From assembly GCA_020634565.1 (NCBI GenBank), contig JACKBN010000004.1, positions 124,001-188,000 of the forward strand: DNA of 64,000 bases, given 5' to 3'. Source of the stretch: Ardenticatenaceae bacterium (lineage in GTDB: Bacteria > Chloroflexota > Anaerolineae > Promineifilales > Promineifilaceae). Positions 1 through 9,113 of this stretch are shown here, piece after piece (within the stretch, counting starts at the first letter, position 1; each line of letters opens with the position of its first letter). A model generated the notes under the pieces. The model was given only the letters and a program-made list of their open reading frames with translations. It was not told the origin of the DNA and did no database searches. Made by a program: the position numbers and the translations under genes.

Positions 1-1724
1 GCGTTGGCATCACCGGCATCATTCTCATTGGGCTAGGACTGGTCATCATCTTCATTGACCAAAACCGCGTTTACAATTTGCTGCAAACCGCCAATCTGCA
101 AAGCTGGGTGAGCACCCGCTTTGGCACCATGTGGCTGACCCGTTTTTTGCTGCTGGCCCTGTCTCATTTTAACCTGAGCCTGTTTGTAGACGTGAAAAGC
201 GGCCGTAAAGAACTGCGCGGCTGGGAATGGTGGCTGGGTTTTATTTTGGCGATTGGGCTGTCGCTGACCGTCTCCCTCATCAGCCACAGCGCTGCTTTGA
301 CGGACGAGACCACTCAGGCGATCCTGATCGATTGGGTGCACGTGCTGGCGGGCACAATTTGGGTCGGTGGCCTGCTCTTCCTGGCAATTTCGCTGTGGCA
401 AGCCCGTTCTCTCAACCGTGAACCCCGCACCTGGCTAAACTTAAGCCTGATACTGAATTTTTCGGCCATCGCGGCCATCTCCGTAGGTTTTCTGCTGACC
501 AGCGGTGGCTATCTGGCAGCCAAACATGTGGGTGGCTGGACTGAGTTGGTTGGCACGGTTTACGGCTTGATGCTGCTGGCCAAGATTGGTCTGGCGCTGC
601 TCACCATTGCCATTGCCGGGATTAATTTGCTGTTTGTCAAACCACGCCTCGATGCTGCCTATGATGCCCCGGACAGCGACCGTGCGCCACGCGTCTTGCG
701 CGGCTTTAACCGGTTGGTCTGGGCAGAAATGGCCATCGCTTTCCTTATCCTCGCAGCGGCTGGCGTGCTCACCGATTTGCAGCGTGGCGTCGATGCGCCC
801 TTGCTGGCCGATGCGCCGGGGCAAACCACCGTCGTCCAATCTGCTGAAGATTTGCAGGTGGAGATGGACATCGAGCCCGCTCTGGTGGGCAATAATATCT
901 TCGACATTCTCATCATGGACGAAAACGGCGACCCGGTGACCAATGCCGAAGAAGTTTCTGTGCGCTACACTTTTTTGGGGCAATCGATCGGTTCTTCCAC
1001 AGGTGAGGCAGAGGATTTGGGGAACGGCCGTTACCGCTTAGAAGGCAGCTACATCAGCCTGATTGGCACTTGGCAGGTGGAAGTTTCCATTCGTCGCCCC
1101 AACACTTTCGATACGTTTGCCGCCTATCGTCTGGAAGCTGGCGTGGGGGGCAACATTCGTGAGTTGGATAGCGGGGTACGGCCGTTAGAATCCTTCGCCA
1201 AATTTATGAACCGCACCGGCCGCGGCGCAACCGGCGCGGGCATCGTGCTGTTTGCCCTGCTGTGGGGCTTTGTTGGCGTTCGCGCTGCCAAAAACGAGGG
1301 GCAGTTGGTGGCCCTGTTAGGCATCAGCCTGGTTTGCTTCTGGCTGGGCGGATCGCAGCTTTTCACCTTCTTCACGGAGGAGTACACGCCCGCCAAGTTT
1401 GCTACCAATCCCATTTTGCCGGATGCGGAATCGATCGCCATCGGGCAGGAGTTGTTTAACGAAAACTGCATCGCCTGCCACGGCCCGGAAGGGCGCGGCG
1501 ATGGTCCCACCGCGCTCAGCCTCAACCCGCCCCCCGCCGATTTTGCTGCTGGGCACACCGCCATTCACACCGACGGCGATCTCTACTACTGGATTTTGCA
1601 AGGCGTCGAGGAAACGGCCATGCCCGCCTTCGATGACCAACTCACCGAGGAGCAGGCGTGGCATTTGGTCAACTACGTCCGCCGCCTCAGCGTGCGAGAA
1701 GATACGACGGTGTCGTCGCAGTGA
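1..1724 (+). CDS. CopD-family membrane protein fused to cytochrome c (5' partial)
   Basis: The frame is open from base 3, so the true start lies left of the window; about 570 residues are visible. The first half is a bundle of hydrophobic helices with the WVHVLAGTIWVGG segment typical of CopD (copper resistance D) domains. An extracytoplasmic beta-type domain of roughly 120 residues follows (about nt 830-1140), resembling YtkA/FixH-like modules. After another helix pair comes a class I cytochrome c domain with the haem motif CIACH (nt 1464-1478) and a likely axial Met in ETAMPAF. By family it should act in copper handling or electron transfer at the membrane. The fusion of CopD, YtkA-like and cytochrome c modules is seen directly; the function is inferred. 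Confidence 0.8.
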   Translation, partial: VGITGIILIGLGLVIIFIDQNRVYNLLQTANLQSWVSTRFGTMWLTRFLLLALSHFNLSLFVDVKSGRKELRGWEWWLGFILAIGLSLTVSLISHSAALTDETTQAILIDWVHVLAGTIWVGGLLFLAISLWQARSLNREPRTWLNLSLILNFSAIAAISVGFLLTSGGYLAAKHVGGWTELVGTVYGLMLLAKIGLALLTIAIAGINLLFVKPRLDAAYDAPDSDRAPRVLRGFNRLVWAEMAIAFLILAAAGVLTDLQRGVDAPLLADAPGQTTVVQSAEDLQVEMDIEPALVGNNIFDILIMDENGDPVTNAEEVSVRYTFLGQSIGSSTGEAEDLGNGRYRLEGSYISLIGTWQVEVSIRRPNTFDTFAAYRLEAGVGGNIRELDSGVRPLESFAKFMNRTGRGATGAGIVLFALLWGFVGVRAAKNEGQLVALLGISLVCFWLGGSQLFTFFTEEYTPAKFATNPILPDAESIAIGQELFNENCIACHGPEGRGDGPTALSLNPPPADFAAGHTAIHTDGDLYYWILQGVEETAMPAFDDQLTEEQAWHLVNYVRRLSVREDTTVSSQ

Positions 1725-1732
1725 TCTTAAAG

Positions 1733-2260
1733 ATGGGTAAAGTATTGCAACTTTCTAAGCTACGTAACTATTTTCGCTCTACTAACTTTTTTGTAAGAGG
1801 AATGGTTTCTGGTGCGCTCGCTGGAAGTCTTAGTGGTAGTTTTATTGGATTTTGTGCGCCCCTAATGATGGTTGCCGTTGCATGGTTGCCCTATTCTAAG
1901 CAGTCTTTTTCATTAACGGCTTTGATCTACACATTAATTTTTGGACTTTGTGTTGGCGCAATTCTAGGATTCATATCAGGTTTATTTATGGGGGCTATTT
2001 TTGGCACTGTTATCCACCTTCTAAAAATCGATTCATCAAGACTCACGCGAAGTTTGTGGTTTTGGATACCAATTGGAATTGTTTTAGGAGCAATTGGTGG
2101 GTTTCTCATTGTGAAACTGGTGCTGCTGTTTTTCTCCGGAATTGGGTTTGAGTTTCTTGGATTTGCATATGGTGGCATTAGTGGTTTTATGGCTGGTCCG
2201 ATATTTGAACATTTTTACATAAGCCGATATGAAAATCGGAAAGTTAAGCCAGCCCTCTGA
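1733..2260 (+). CDS. AT-rich glycine-rich integral membrane protein, function unknown
   Basis: A 175-residue protein with four to five hydrophobic segments and repeated small-residue runs (GALAGSLSGSFIG, GAILGFISGLFMGAIFG). I chose the ATG at 1733, eight bases after the preceding stop; the frame also extends upstream into the previous gene, but there it is only a shadow. No clear ribosome binding site is visible. GC content is well below that of the neighbours and the gene contains no ACGGCCGT copy, which suggests a recent arrival. I do not recognise the family; the Gly zipper-like pattern suggests a small channel-like or structural membrane protein, but that is a guess. Confidence 0.6.
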   Translation: MGKVLQLSKLRNYFRSTNFFVRGMVSGALAGSLSGSFIGFCAPLMMVAVAWLPYSKQSFSLTALIYTLIFGLCVGAILGFISGLFMGAIFGTVIHLLKIDSSRLTRSLWFWIPIGIVLGAIGGFLIVKLVLLFFSGIGFEFLGFAYGGISGFMAGPIFEHFYISRYENRKVKPAL

Positions 2261-2274
2261 CCCACTTATCCTAC

Positions 2275-5200
2275 CTACGGCCGTATTACCCAACTCACCC
2301 CACCCAACGTCCCAACCCACACCGATCCATCCGCTGCGATGGCGATGTGCGTAACGTGGTTGCTGGCCAGCCCGTCTGCTGCCGAGACGGTGCGCCATTG
2401 GCCGCCTTGCAGCACCTTTGCCCCCGCCGTTGTGCCTAGCCACACCGCGCCGTCCGGGGCTATGGCCAGTGCCGTGATTGTGTCTGGGTCTAGATTGTGG
2501 GCCACTGGCAGCCGCTGCTGCCCCTGCACGCGCACCACGTCTGTTTGCGTGACGTACCAGACCGCGCCATCGGGGGCAACGGCCGTAACCGGCAAAGCCA
2601 GCGTGCCCGTCCGCTCAAACCCGGCGGCATTCCCACGGTACACAATCCGCTCAGACACCAGCCATAACTGCCCCGTCAAATCTGCGGCAAGCCCGGCTGC
2701 TTCTGGATAATCTGCTGTGACCTGCTGGCACACCGTCCGTTCGCCCACGGTGGTGAGAGAAACCAGCCCCTCATCGGTGGTAAGCCAAAGCGTGATGGGG
2801 TCAGAAACGGCCGCTTCTCGCACGCGCTCATTGTAATTGGGCGGACTGGCCGGATAGGGCAGCCAGCGCGTACCATCCTCGTCCAGGCGCGCCACGCTGC
2901 TGCCAAAACTGCCGCGCCAGAGGGAGCCATCCGCCGCAGTGAATAGGGCGCTGACGGGCGCGCCGTCGCCGCCCGTGGCGTTGCCCACCACCGACATCTG
3001 GTCATCGGCCCAGCGTAAAACGGTGCCATCGGTGCCGCCCAACAGCAAGCTGCCATCGGGCATCACCTTGAGCGTACTGGTTGTTTCCGCCAGCTCTGCC
3101 TCGGTGAGCGAGAGCGCTTGCCAAGTGCCGTTGTCTAGCTGCCAGGCCACACCCCGGTTGGTTCCCAGCCAGAGACGGCCGTTTGCCGTCGCCTGAATAG
3201 CAAATTCATCACTGGTTGCTAGCGGCTGCTCTAAAGGGACGCTGCCGTCTTCTTCCAGCAGCAGCGGCGCGTTACCAAAGCGAGTGACGGCCACTGGCTT
3301 GCCGTTCGGCAAAAAGGTCATATCGGTGATGCTGCGGATGAGCTCTGGATATTGGCTCGGCTGGGTGAAGTTGCCCGCTGGCAAATTAAAGCGCCACAGA
3401 CTGTTTTCATTGCTGGCCCAAAGACGGCCGTCTGGTGCTAGCCAAAGATGCGCAAAAGGTGAAATCTGGTCATTATTGGGCAGCGCCACCTCATGCCACG
3501 TCCACATTTCGCCGTCAAATTCGGCCAAAAAATGTTGTTCTGTGCTGGGTGTTTGTAGATGGGCTGTGAGCAGAAGACGGCCGTTTGGTTCCACCACAAA
3601 ATCGCGCACGGTAACGTCAGAATCCGGCAGGTCGATGGCTACGGTTTGCCAGCGTTGGCCATCATAGCGGCGCAGTTCCGTGCCGCTGCCTGCCCACAAC
3701 GTGCCGCCGGCGTCAGTCGCCAGATGTACCGCTTCATAACTGGGCCAGTTGCCCACGCCTGCAAACGATTTCCACTGCTGGTTTGTGGGATTAAATTGGG
3801 CCAGCCCGCCTTTGGTCACCGCCCACACGGTATCCTCGACGGCTAAAAGTTGATACACCTCATGGGCGGGCAGGCCATCGAGCACGCTGAACTGTGTCCA
3901 GGTTTGCCCCTCAACGCGGCTGATGCCGCCCAACGTGGCTAGCCAGGCTGCCCCATCCGGCGTGGTGACAATGCTGGTAACGACAGGATGTAGCAGGCCG
4001 TCCACCGTGGGGTGCAGGCTGGCCTGCCAGCGCTGCCCGTCAAACTGACTAAGATAGCTTTGGTGTTGCGTGTAACTGCCATACAAACTGCTGCTCAGCG
4101 TCTGGGCGGTGAGTTCGCTGCTAGCCCAAAGGGTGCCGTCTGGGGCAGTGCCCAAAGCGGTGACGCGGTCGCCCGGCAGATCCTCACCGACGTTAAAGCG
4201 CAGCCAACGGCCGTTTCCTTCCTGCGCCCCAGCAAAAAAAGCGACGCCCTCCGCTGCGGCAACCCAAAATCCTTCGCTTGTGGCCAGCACATCATACACC
4301 TGGCTCACGGGCGGCGGCACGATGTTTTGCATCTGGCTAGCGCGCACGCGATACACGGCGTCGGCGGTGATGTACCAGACCGTACCATCTGCCCCGACGG
4401 CCATTTCGCGGATGTCGTCGTTGTTGCGGGTAATGAAACGGCCGTTTTCCCGCACCGCCAATCCCTCATTTGTGCCGACCCACAAACGGCCGTCGGGATG
4501 CAGCACCAGCGCCTGCACGCTGTTGCCCGGCAAGCCATCTGCCTGGGTGAGTAGGTTCCAGCGCCCGGTCTCTTTGTTAAATGTGGCCAGCCCCACTTCG
4601 GTGGCAAACCAGAGCAGGCCATCGGCGGTTTGGGTGATGTGGCGGATGTAGGGGGAGGCTGGGCCGCTGATGGGGCAGCTCACCGTTTGCCATTGGCCGC
4701 TGGCGGCAGCAAACGTAGCGGCACCTTGCCTCACGGTGCGGAAGGTGGTCCAGATCTGGCCATTGTTGTCTACGTTCAGGCTGGAAACGGCCGTTTCGGG
4801 CAATCCTTCTACCAATTCCCACGCCGTGCCGTTGAAGCGGTTCACGCTGCTGGCGGTGGCCAGCCACGGTTGCCCGTCGGCAATGAGCAAATCGACGAGC
4901 GCATTGGTGGGGATGTCGTTGGGTGGCGTGAGCGTTTGCCAGCCGCTGGCCCCGGCTTGGCGCAGCAGGCCGTCGGCACTGCCCAGCCACAGGTCGCTGC
5001 CGGTAGGCAGGATGGTAAAGATTTGCTCGTTGGGTGGCGAAACGGCCGTTACCGTTGGTATTGCGCCGTTCAACTCAAACCGAGTCAGCCCCAGCCTTTG
5101 TTCACCGTAGCCCAGCCAGACGGAGCCGTCGGTATTGGCGGCGAGGGTGCGGACATCTTCGCTGGCCAGGCCATCGGCGCTGGTGAAGATCTGCCAGCCG

Positions 5201-5997
5201 CTGCCATCGTAGACGCTCAATCCAGCTTTCGTCGCCGCCCACAAACGGCCGTCTGGCGTGACGGTCACATCTTGCACCGTGTTGATCGCTTCGCTGCCGA
5301 TTTGGGCTAAGCTGCTCCAGGAACGGCCGTTAAACTGCACCGCACCGCTGCTGGTGCCGGCGTACAGGATTAGCCCATCGGCAGCCAGCGCCAGGCTGGT
5401 GACGTCGTTGTTGGGGAGTTGCAGCAGGGTGCGGCTGCGCGTGTAGCTAAACCAGCGACGGCCGTCGTAGCGACCAATACCGTCTGCGGTGGCGACCCAA
5501 ATGGTGCCATCTGCGCCTACGGCGAGATCGCGCACGGCGTTGCTCGGCAGGCCATCCTCGGTGGTGAAGGTTTGCCAGGCAGTGCCATCGTACCGGCTGA
5601 CGCCCGCCGAGGCGGTGCCTACCCAAATTGCGCCATCAATGCCGACGGCCAGGCTGGTGGTGCGGTTTTCTGGCAGCCCATGTTCGCTGGTGAATTTTAC
5701 GGCTTCCCCGCTGCGCTCGTCCCAAACGACCAAGCCGCCATCGGTGGCGGCCCAAACAAAGCCATCCCGTTGGACAATGGCGTTGATTTTGGCGGCGCTG
5801 CTGTAGCTGGTGACGTTGGCATGGATGACGCTAGGGGTAGGGAGGCTGGTCCAGGTGATGGGGGTGGTAGAAACGGCCGTGCTGCCCAAAATTGGGTAGC
5901 TGGTGATGAGGTAGGCCGTCCCGCCCAGACAAAGGAAAATAAGTAGAATGCCTGCTAGCAGCAGCCAGCGGCGAAATTTGTGAGGAGAATCAGTCAT
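2275..5997 (-). CDS. Large secreted/anchored Reg_prop beta-propeller protein
   Basis: A 1240-residue protein with a short basic N-terminus and one hydrophobic segment (LLLAGILLIFLCLGGTAYLI), then a long run of two-component-regulator propeller (Reg_prop) repeats of the form G-x-x-W-x-G-T-x-x-G-(V/L)-x-R-Y-D-G, for example IWVGTASAGVSRYDG and IWVATADGIGRYDG. The repeats fill essentially the whole protein, enough for two or three propellers. It carries no kinase, GGDEF or HTH module, unlike the hybrid sensors in which these repeats are common, so it may be a free-standing extracytoplasmic ligand-binding or scaffold protein. It is packed with ACGGCCGT copies, often where tryptophan/glycine repeat units join. 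Confidence 0.85.
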   Translation of the reverse strand: MTDSPHKFRRWLLLAGILLIFLCLGGTAYLITSYPILGSTAVSTTPITWTSLPTPSVIHANVTSYSSAAKINAIVQRDGFVWAATDGGLVVWDERSGEAVKFTSEHGLPENRTTSLAVGIDGAIWVGTASAGVSRYDGTAWQTFTTEDGLPSNAVRDLAVGADGTIWVATADGIGRYDGRRWFSYTRSRTLLQLPNNDVTSLALAADGLILYAGTSSGAVQFNGRSWSSLAQIGSEAINTVQDVTVTPDGRLWAATKAGLSVYDGSGWQIFTSADGLASEDVRTLAANTDGSVWLGYGEQRLGLTRFELNGAIPTVTAVSPPNEQIFTILPTGSDLWLGSADGLLRQAGASGWQTLTPPNDIPTNALVDLLIADGQPWLATASSVNRFNGTAWELVEGLPETAVSSLNVDNNGQIWTTFRTVRQGAATFAAASGQWQTVSCPISGPASPYIRHITQTADGLLWFATEVGLATFNKETGRWNLLTQADGLPGNSVQALVLHPDGRLWVGTNEGLAVRENGRFITRNNDDIREMAVGADGTVWYITADAVYRVRASQMQNIVPPPVSQVYDVLATSEGFWVAAAEGVAFFAGAQEGNGRWLRFNVGEDLPGDRVTALGTAPDGTLWASSELTAQTLSSSLYGSYTQHQSYLSQFDGQRWQASLHPTVDGLLHPVVTSIVTTPDGAAWLATLGGISRVEGQTWTQFSVLDGLPAHEVYQLLAVEDTVWAVTKGGLAQFNPTNQQWKSFAGVGNWPSYEAVHLATDAGGTLWAGSGTELRRYDGQRWQTVAIDLPDSDVTVRDFVVEPNGRLLLTAHLQTPSTEQHFLAEFDGEMWTWHEVALPNNDQISPFAHLWLAPDGRLWASNENSLWRFNLPAGNFTQPSQYPELIRSITDMTFLPNGKPVAVTRFGNAPLLLEEDGSVPLEQPLATSDEFAIQATANGRLWLGTNRGVAWQLDNGTWQALSLTEAELAETTSTLKVMPDGSLLLGGTDGTVLRWADDQMSVVGNATGGDGAPVSALFTAADGSLWRGSFGSSVARLDEDGTRWLPYPASPPNYNERVREAAVSDPITLWLTTDEGLVSLTTVGERTVCQQVTADYPEAAGLAADLTGQLWLVSERIVYRGNAAGFERTGTLALPVTAVAPDGAVWYVTQTDVVRVQGQQRLPVAHNLDPDTITALAIAPDGAVWLGTTAGAKVLQGGQWRTVSAADGLASNHVTHIAIAADGSVWVGTLGGVSWVIRP

Positions 5998-6027
5998 CTA
6001 GTGAACGGTGGCAGGCACCCTAAAGGA

Positions 6028-6609
6028 TCAGGTTTTGGGTTGACGCAGATCTTGCACCAGCAGCCCCAACGCCCCGCCCAACAGCAAGGACACAATGGTG
6101 GTGATGATCATCGTGACGAGAACGCTGCTGCCGCTGAGGTTGAGAAAGTTGGCGATGAGGCCGCGCGCGCCGAGCAAATGGAGGCCCACGGCTATCACAA
6201 TCATGATGATGCTGGTCAGTTGGGTTTGTGAACTGCTGGCATTCATCTGTTTTGGACTCATGGTGGCGCGTTTGGGTTGCGTGGGATTGTAGTAGAGGGG
6301 AACGGCCGTTCCCGGCTTAAATTGCAGGCTAAACTCTCGTGCCCACGCTTTGCTCCCTTTGGCTTGCCCGTTGGGGCTGACGGGTCGCTGTCGGCTGCTG
6401 TACGTTTCGTTGGCTACCGTGTAGGTCACGTCCAGCTCGGGCTGGTATTGGTTGCCGCTTTGCAGCAGACGCACATCAGTCACTTGCCCCTTGACTTGCG
6501 GCCAGTTGACGGCCTGCCGGGCTTCGCCCAGTCGCAACATGATGGTCATCACGGAGATGATAGGGGTGATAAACATGAGGATGAGTACGAGCGTGGTTAT
6601 GATAGTCAT
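6028..6609 (-). CDS. DUF3592 membrane protein
   Basis: A 193-residue protein with an N-terminal transmembrane helix, a soluble beta-rich middle and two C-terminal helices. The middle carries the DUF3592 pattern: WPQVKGQVTDVRL near the start, a VTYTVANETYSS strand, and the VPLYYNPTQPKRA segment (V-x-Y-x-P-x-x-P) near the end. The family is widespread in bacteria and has no established function. It follows the propeller gene on the same strand but with its own upstream region, which contains a perfect 14-bp inverted repeat at 6626-6677. Confidence 0.75.
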   Translation of the reverse strand: MTIITTLVLILMFITPIISVMTIMLRLGEARQAVNWPQVKGQVTDVRLLQSGNQYQPELDVTYTVANETYSSRQRPVSPNGQAKGSKAWAREFSLQFKPGTAVPLYYNPTQPKRATMSPKQMNASSSQTQLTSIIMIVIAVGLHLLGARGLIANFLNLSGSSVLVTMIITTIVSLLLGGALGLLVQDLRQPKT

Positions 6610-6625
6610 AGGTCTCGGTTAGCAT

Positions 6626-6677
6626 ATTTTCCCGGAAACGATTCGCCACGTTTCTTTTAAACAGTTTCCGGGAAAAT
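6626..6677. repeat. Perfect inverted repeat, 14-bp arms, 24-nt spacer
   Basis: Left arm ATTTTCCCGGAAAC (6626-6639) and its exact complement at 6664-6677 flank 24 bases. It lies between the 3' end of the sorbosone-dehydrogenase-like gene and the start of the DUF3592 gene, both on the minus strand. No U-run follows on the minus strand, so it is a poor intrinsic terminator. It could be an operator, an mRNA-end stabiliser, or a dispersed repeat. Confidence 0.75.
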
Positions 6678-6689
6678 GCCTTGAATGGT

Positions 6690-7862
6690 TTATGGTTCTG
6701 CGTAAATGCGGTAAATAAAACCGCCTTTGTCATCGCTGACGTACAGTGCGCCATCTGCACCAACCGTAATGTCTACGGGACGGCCGTCTGACGAATAATC
6801 ATCCTCATTTAACCAGCCTGTGGCAAAATCTTCAACTGGGCCAATGGGACTACTGCCATCCAGCGGCACGCGCACAATTTTGTAGCCGGTAGGCACTCTG
6901 CGGTTCCACGAACCGTGGAAAGCGACAAACAGGTCGCCCTGGTATTCGGCAGGGAACGTGTCGCCCGTGTAAAACGCCAGTCCCAGCGGCGCAGAGTGAG
7001 CTTGCATTGTCACGACGGGCTGCCCGGCCTGTTCACAAGCTCCTTCAAAGCCAAAGTCAGGATCGACCACGGTGCCGCTGTGGCAATATGGCCAGCCGTA
7101 GTCGCCGCCTTCTTCCACAAGGTAGACGGTTTCCGGTGGCAGATCATCACCGAGCAGATCACGGCCGTTGTTGGTGGCCCACACTGCACCGGTTTCAGGA
7201 TGGATGGCCAGCCCGACGGCGTTGCGCAGTCCGGTGGCGTAAATTTGTTCGCCCGTAAGCTGGTCTTGCCCCACGGGGCTGTCATAAACGGTGATGGCGG
7301 CGCGGCGCGGGTCTTCTTCTTCGCACACGTTGCAGGTGGAACCCGCCGAGATGAGCAAACGGCCGTCTGGCAAAAAGGCAATGGTGCGGCTGCTGTGCTG
7401 GCCGGGTGGCAGGAAGGTGTCTAGCAGGGTGGTGAACCCTTCGGCTACGCCATCGCCGTTGGTATCGTCAAGGCGCACCCCGCCTTCGGTGACGGCCACA
7501 TACCAACTGCCTTCGTGATACACCAAATTGTGCGGATTGTTTAGCCCTTCGGCCACCACGCGGATTTCATCTGCCTGGCCGTCACCATTGGCATCGGGCA
7601 GGGCCACGATGCGATCATTGCCGCGATCGGCGACGTACAGCACGCCGTCTGGCCCCACAGCCATGAAGCGCGGTCCACTTAGCCCGTCGGCAAAAACCTG
7701 TACGCCAAACCCGTCGGGCAGGGTGATGTTGGCAACCCGGGCGTCACCCGCCACGCCCGCAAAGTTAACTCGCTGGCGCACATAGAAATAGATGATAACG
7801 GCCGTTACCACACAAACCGCCACCAACGCCAACAAGCCAACCATCATTCGTTTACGCTTCAT
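6690..7862 (-). CDS. Sorbosone dehydrogenase-like beta-propeller, membrane anchored
   Basis: A 390-residue protein with an N-terminal signal anchor (basic MKRKRM, then a 16-residue hydrophobic stretch). The body matches the glucose/L-sorbosone dehydrogenase PQQ-propeller family: LPDGFGVQVFADGLSGPR opening, PDGVLYVADRGNDRI blades, GLRNAVGLAIHPETG, and the GGDYGWPYC motif followed by PLGLAFYTG. Calcium-loop-like stretches (DANGDGQAD, DTNGDGVAE) are visible. It probably acts outside the membrane as a quinoprotein sugar or aldose-type dehydrogenase, though many homologues have no measured activity. A GGAGGT ribosome binding site precedes the ATG at 7862. No cytochrome partner is adjacent. Confidence 0.8.
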   Translation of the reverse strand: MKRKRMMVGLLALVAVCVVTAVIIYFYVRQRVNFAGVAGDARVANITLPDGFGVQVFADGLSGPRFMAVGPDGVLYVADRGNDRIVALPDANGDGQADEIRVVAEGLNNPHNLVYHEGSWYVAVTEGGVRLDDTNGDGVAEGFTTLLDTFLPPGQHSSRTIAFLPDGRLLISAGSTCNVCEEEDPRRAAITVYDSPVGQDQLTGEQIYATGLRNAVGLAIHPETGAVWATNNGRDLLGDDLPPETVYLVEEGGDYGWPYCHSGTVVDPDFGFEGACEQAGQPVVTMQAHSAPLGLAFYTGDTFPAEYQGDLFVAFHGSWNRRVPTGYKIVRVPLDGSSPIGPVEDFATGWLNEDDYSSDGRPVDITVGADGALYVSDDKGGFIYRIYAEP

Positions 7863-7946
7863 GCAAAAACCTCCACACCTGAAAATTCATGATTATGCTT
7901 GAGTTTATGGTGAGAGACGGCCGTTCTCCACCTTTTACAGTAAGCG

Positions 7947-8807
7947 CTAATCTGCTTTGGGCGTGGGGTAGAGGTCCGGCACAAAGGTTTGCTCGTTCAT
8001 CGGTGGCCGAATGTAGCCCGATTCTTTTTGGCGGGGCGGCAGCTCGATTTTTTCGGGCGTAATGTCTTCGTATTCAATTGAATTGAGAATGTGGCTGATG
8101 CAGTTGAGCCGGGCGCGCTTTTTATCATCGGACGGCACAACAAACCAGGGACTTTGTTTAATGTCCGTGTGGTCAAACATGACATCCTTGGCGCGGGAAT
8201 ATTCCACCCAGCGGTTGCGCGACTCCACATCCATCGGGCTGAGCTTCCACCGCTTAACGGGATTGGTCAGGCGCGATTGGAAGCGGCGTTCCTGCTCTTC
8301 ATCGCTCACCGAGAACCAATATTTCAGCACGATGATGCCTGAGCGAACGAGCATCCGCTCAAACTGTGGGCAGGAGCGCAAAAACTCGCGGTACTGCTCA
8401 TCGGTGCAAAAGCCCATCACGCGCTCGACCAGGGCGCGGTTGTACCAGCTGCGGTCAAAGAGGACGATTTCGCCAGCGGCGGGCAGTTGGGCCACGTAAC
8501 GTTGGAACCACCATTTGGTCTTTTCGCGGTCGCTGGGGGTGCCCAAGGCGACGATACGGGCAATGCGGGGGTTCATCTGTTCGGTGATGCGCTTGATAAC
8601 GCCGCCTTTGCCCGCGGCATCGCGCCCTTCAAACAGGATGACGACGCGCAGCCCTTTCTCTTGCACCCAATATTGCAGCTTGATGAGCTCTTCTTGCAGG
8701 CGCGCCAGTTCTTTTGTGTAGAACTTGCTCTTGAGCTTGCCATCTTTGCGCAGAACGGATTTTGCGTCGGAAACGGCCGTTGCCTGTGCTGAATCTGTGT
8801 TTCCCAT
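7947..8807 (-). CDS. ppk2: Polyphosphate kinase 2 (class I-like)
   Basis: A 286-residue cytoplasmic P-loop kinase. Walker A reads FEGRDAAGKGGVIKR, followed by the N-P-R of the EQMNPR segment. Walker B is in VLFDRSWYNRALVERVMGF, and the lid-like VSDEEQERRF segment follows. Single-domain length and these motifs place it in PPK2, which moves phosphate between polyphosphate and nucleotides (usually NDP to NTP). I chose the ATG at 8807 because a GGAGGA ribosome binding site sits just upstream; an in-frame TTG 12 bases earlier lies inside that site. It stands alone, with a 16-bp palindrome in its leader. Confidence 0.92.
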   Translation of the reverse strand: MGNTDSAQATAVSDAKSVLRKDGKLKSKFYTKELARLQEELIKLQYWVQEKGLRVVILFEGRDAAGKGGVIKRITEQMNPRIARIVALGTPSDREKTKWWFQRYVAQLPAAGEIVLFDRSWYNRALVERVMGFCTDEQYREFLRSCPQFERMLVRSGIIVLKYWFSVSDEEQERRFQSRLTNPVKRWKLSPMDVESRNRWVEYSRAKDVMFDHTDIKQSPWFVVPSDDKKRARLNCISHILNSIEYEDITPEKIELPPRQKESGYIRPPMNEQTFVPDLYPTPKAD

Positions 8808-8848
8808 GATTTCCTCCAAATCTTCTCATAAAATGAGTGGTTCAGCTG

Positions 8849-8864
8849 TGCCAGGTTCCTGGCA
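8849..8864. promoter_or_regulatory. 16-bp near-perfect palindrome upstream of ppk2; rest of 8808-9113 gap
   Basis: TGCCAGGTTCCTGGCA has 7-bp perfect arms and lies 42-57 bases upstream of the ppk2 start, so it could be an operator or a small leader hairpin. The rest of the roughly 300-bp gap between the divergent ppk2 and the next gene is AT-rich. It holds a TTAC-N6-GTAA type dyad near 8960-8975 and a possible CATAAT -10 hexamer at 9078-9083 pointing right. I see no gene in it. Confidence 0.4.
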
Positions 8865-9113
8865 GAATTAAATTTGGGTATAAAAATCTCTTTTTGAAGT
8901 GGCGTTACGATAGTACAGAGTGCCTATGACCCTTGTGCTAGAGAGCAGAAATCATTAGACTTTACGATATTGTAAGTTACTTCGTAAGATTACCTTTACG
9001 TTGTTGGTCACTCGCCTGAGCGACCCCCTTGGAAGAATACGACGAGCACAATTTCAACTTTTATCGGTTCAGTATAGCATAATTTATTGTTTGCCTAATT
9101 TGGGAGGTGCCCT

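Noticed and set aside
4012..4651. Long open frames on the plus strand opposite the Reg_prop protein
   Set aside because: They are frame shadows of the repetitive minus-strand gene; no ribosome binding sites and no domain pattern.
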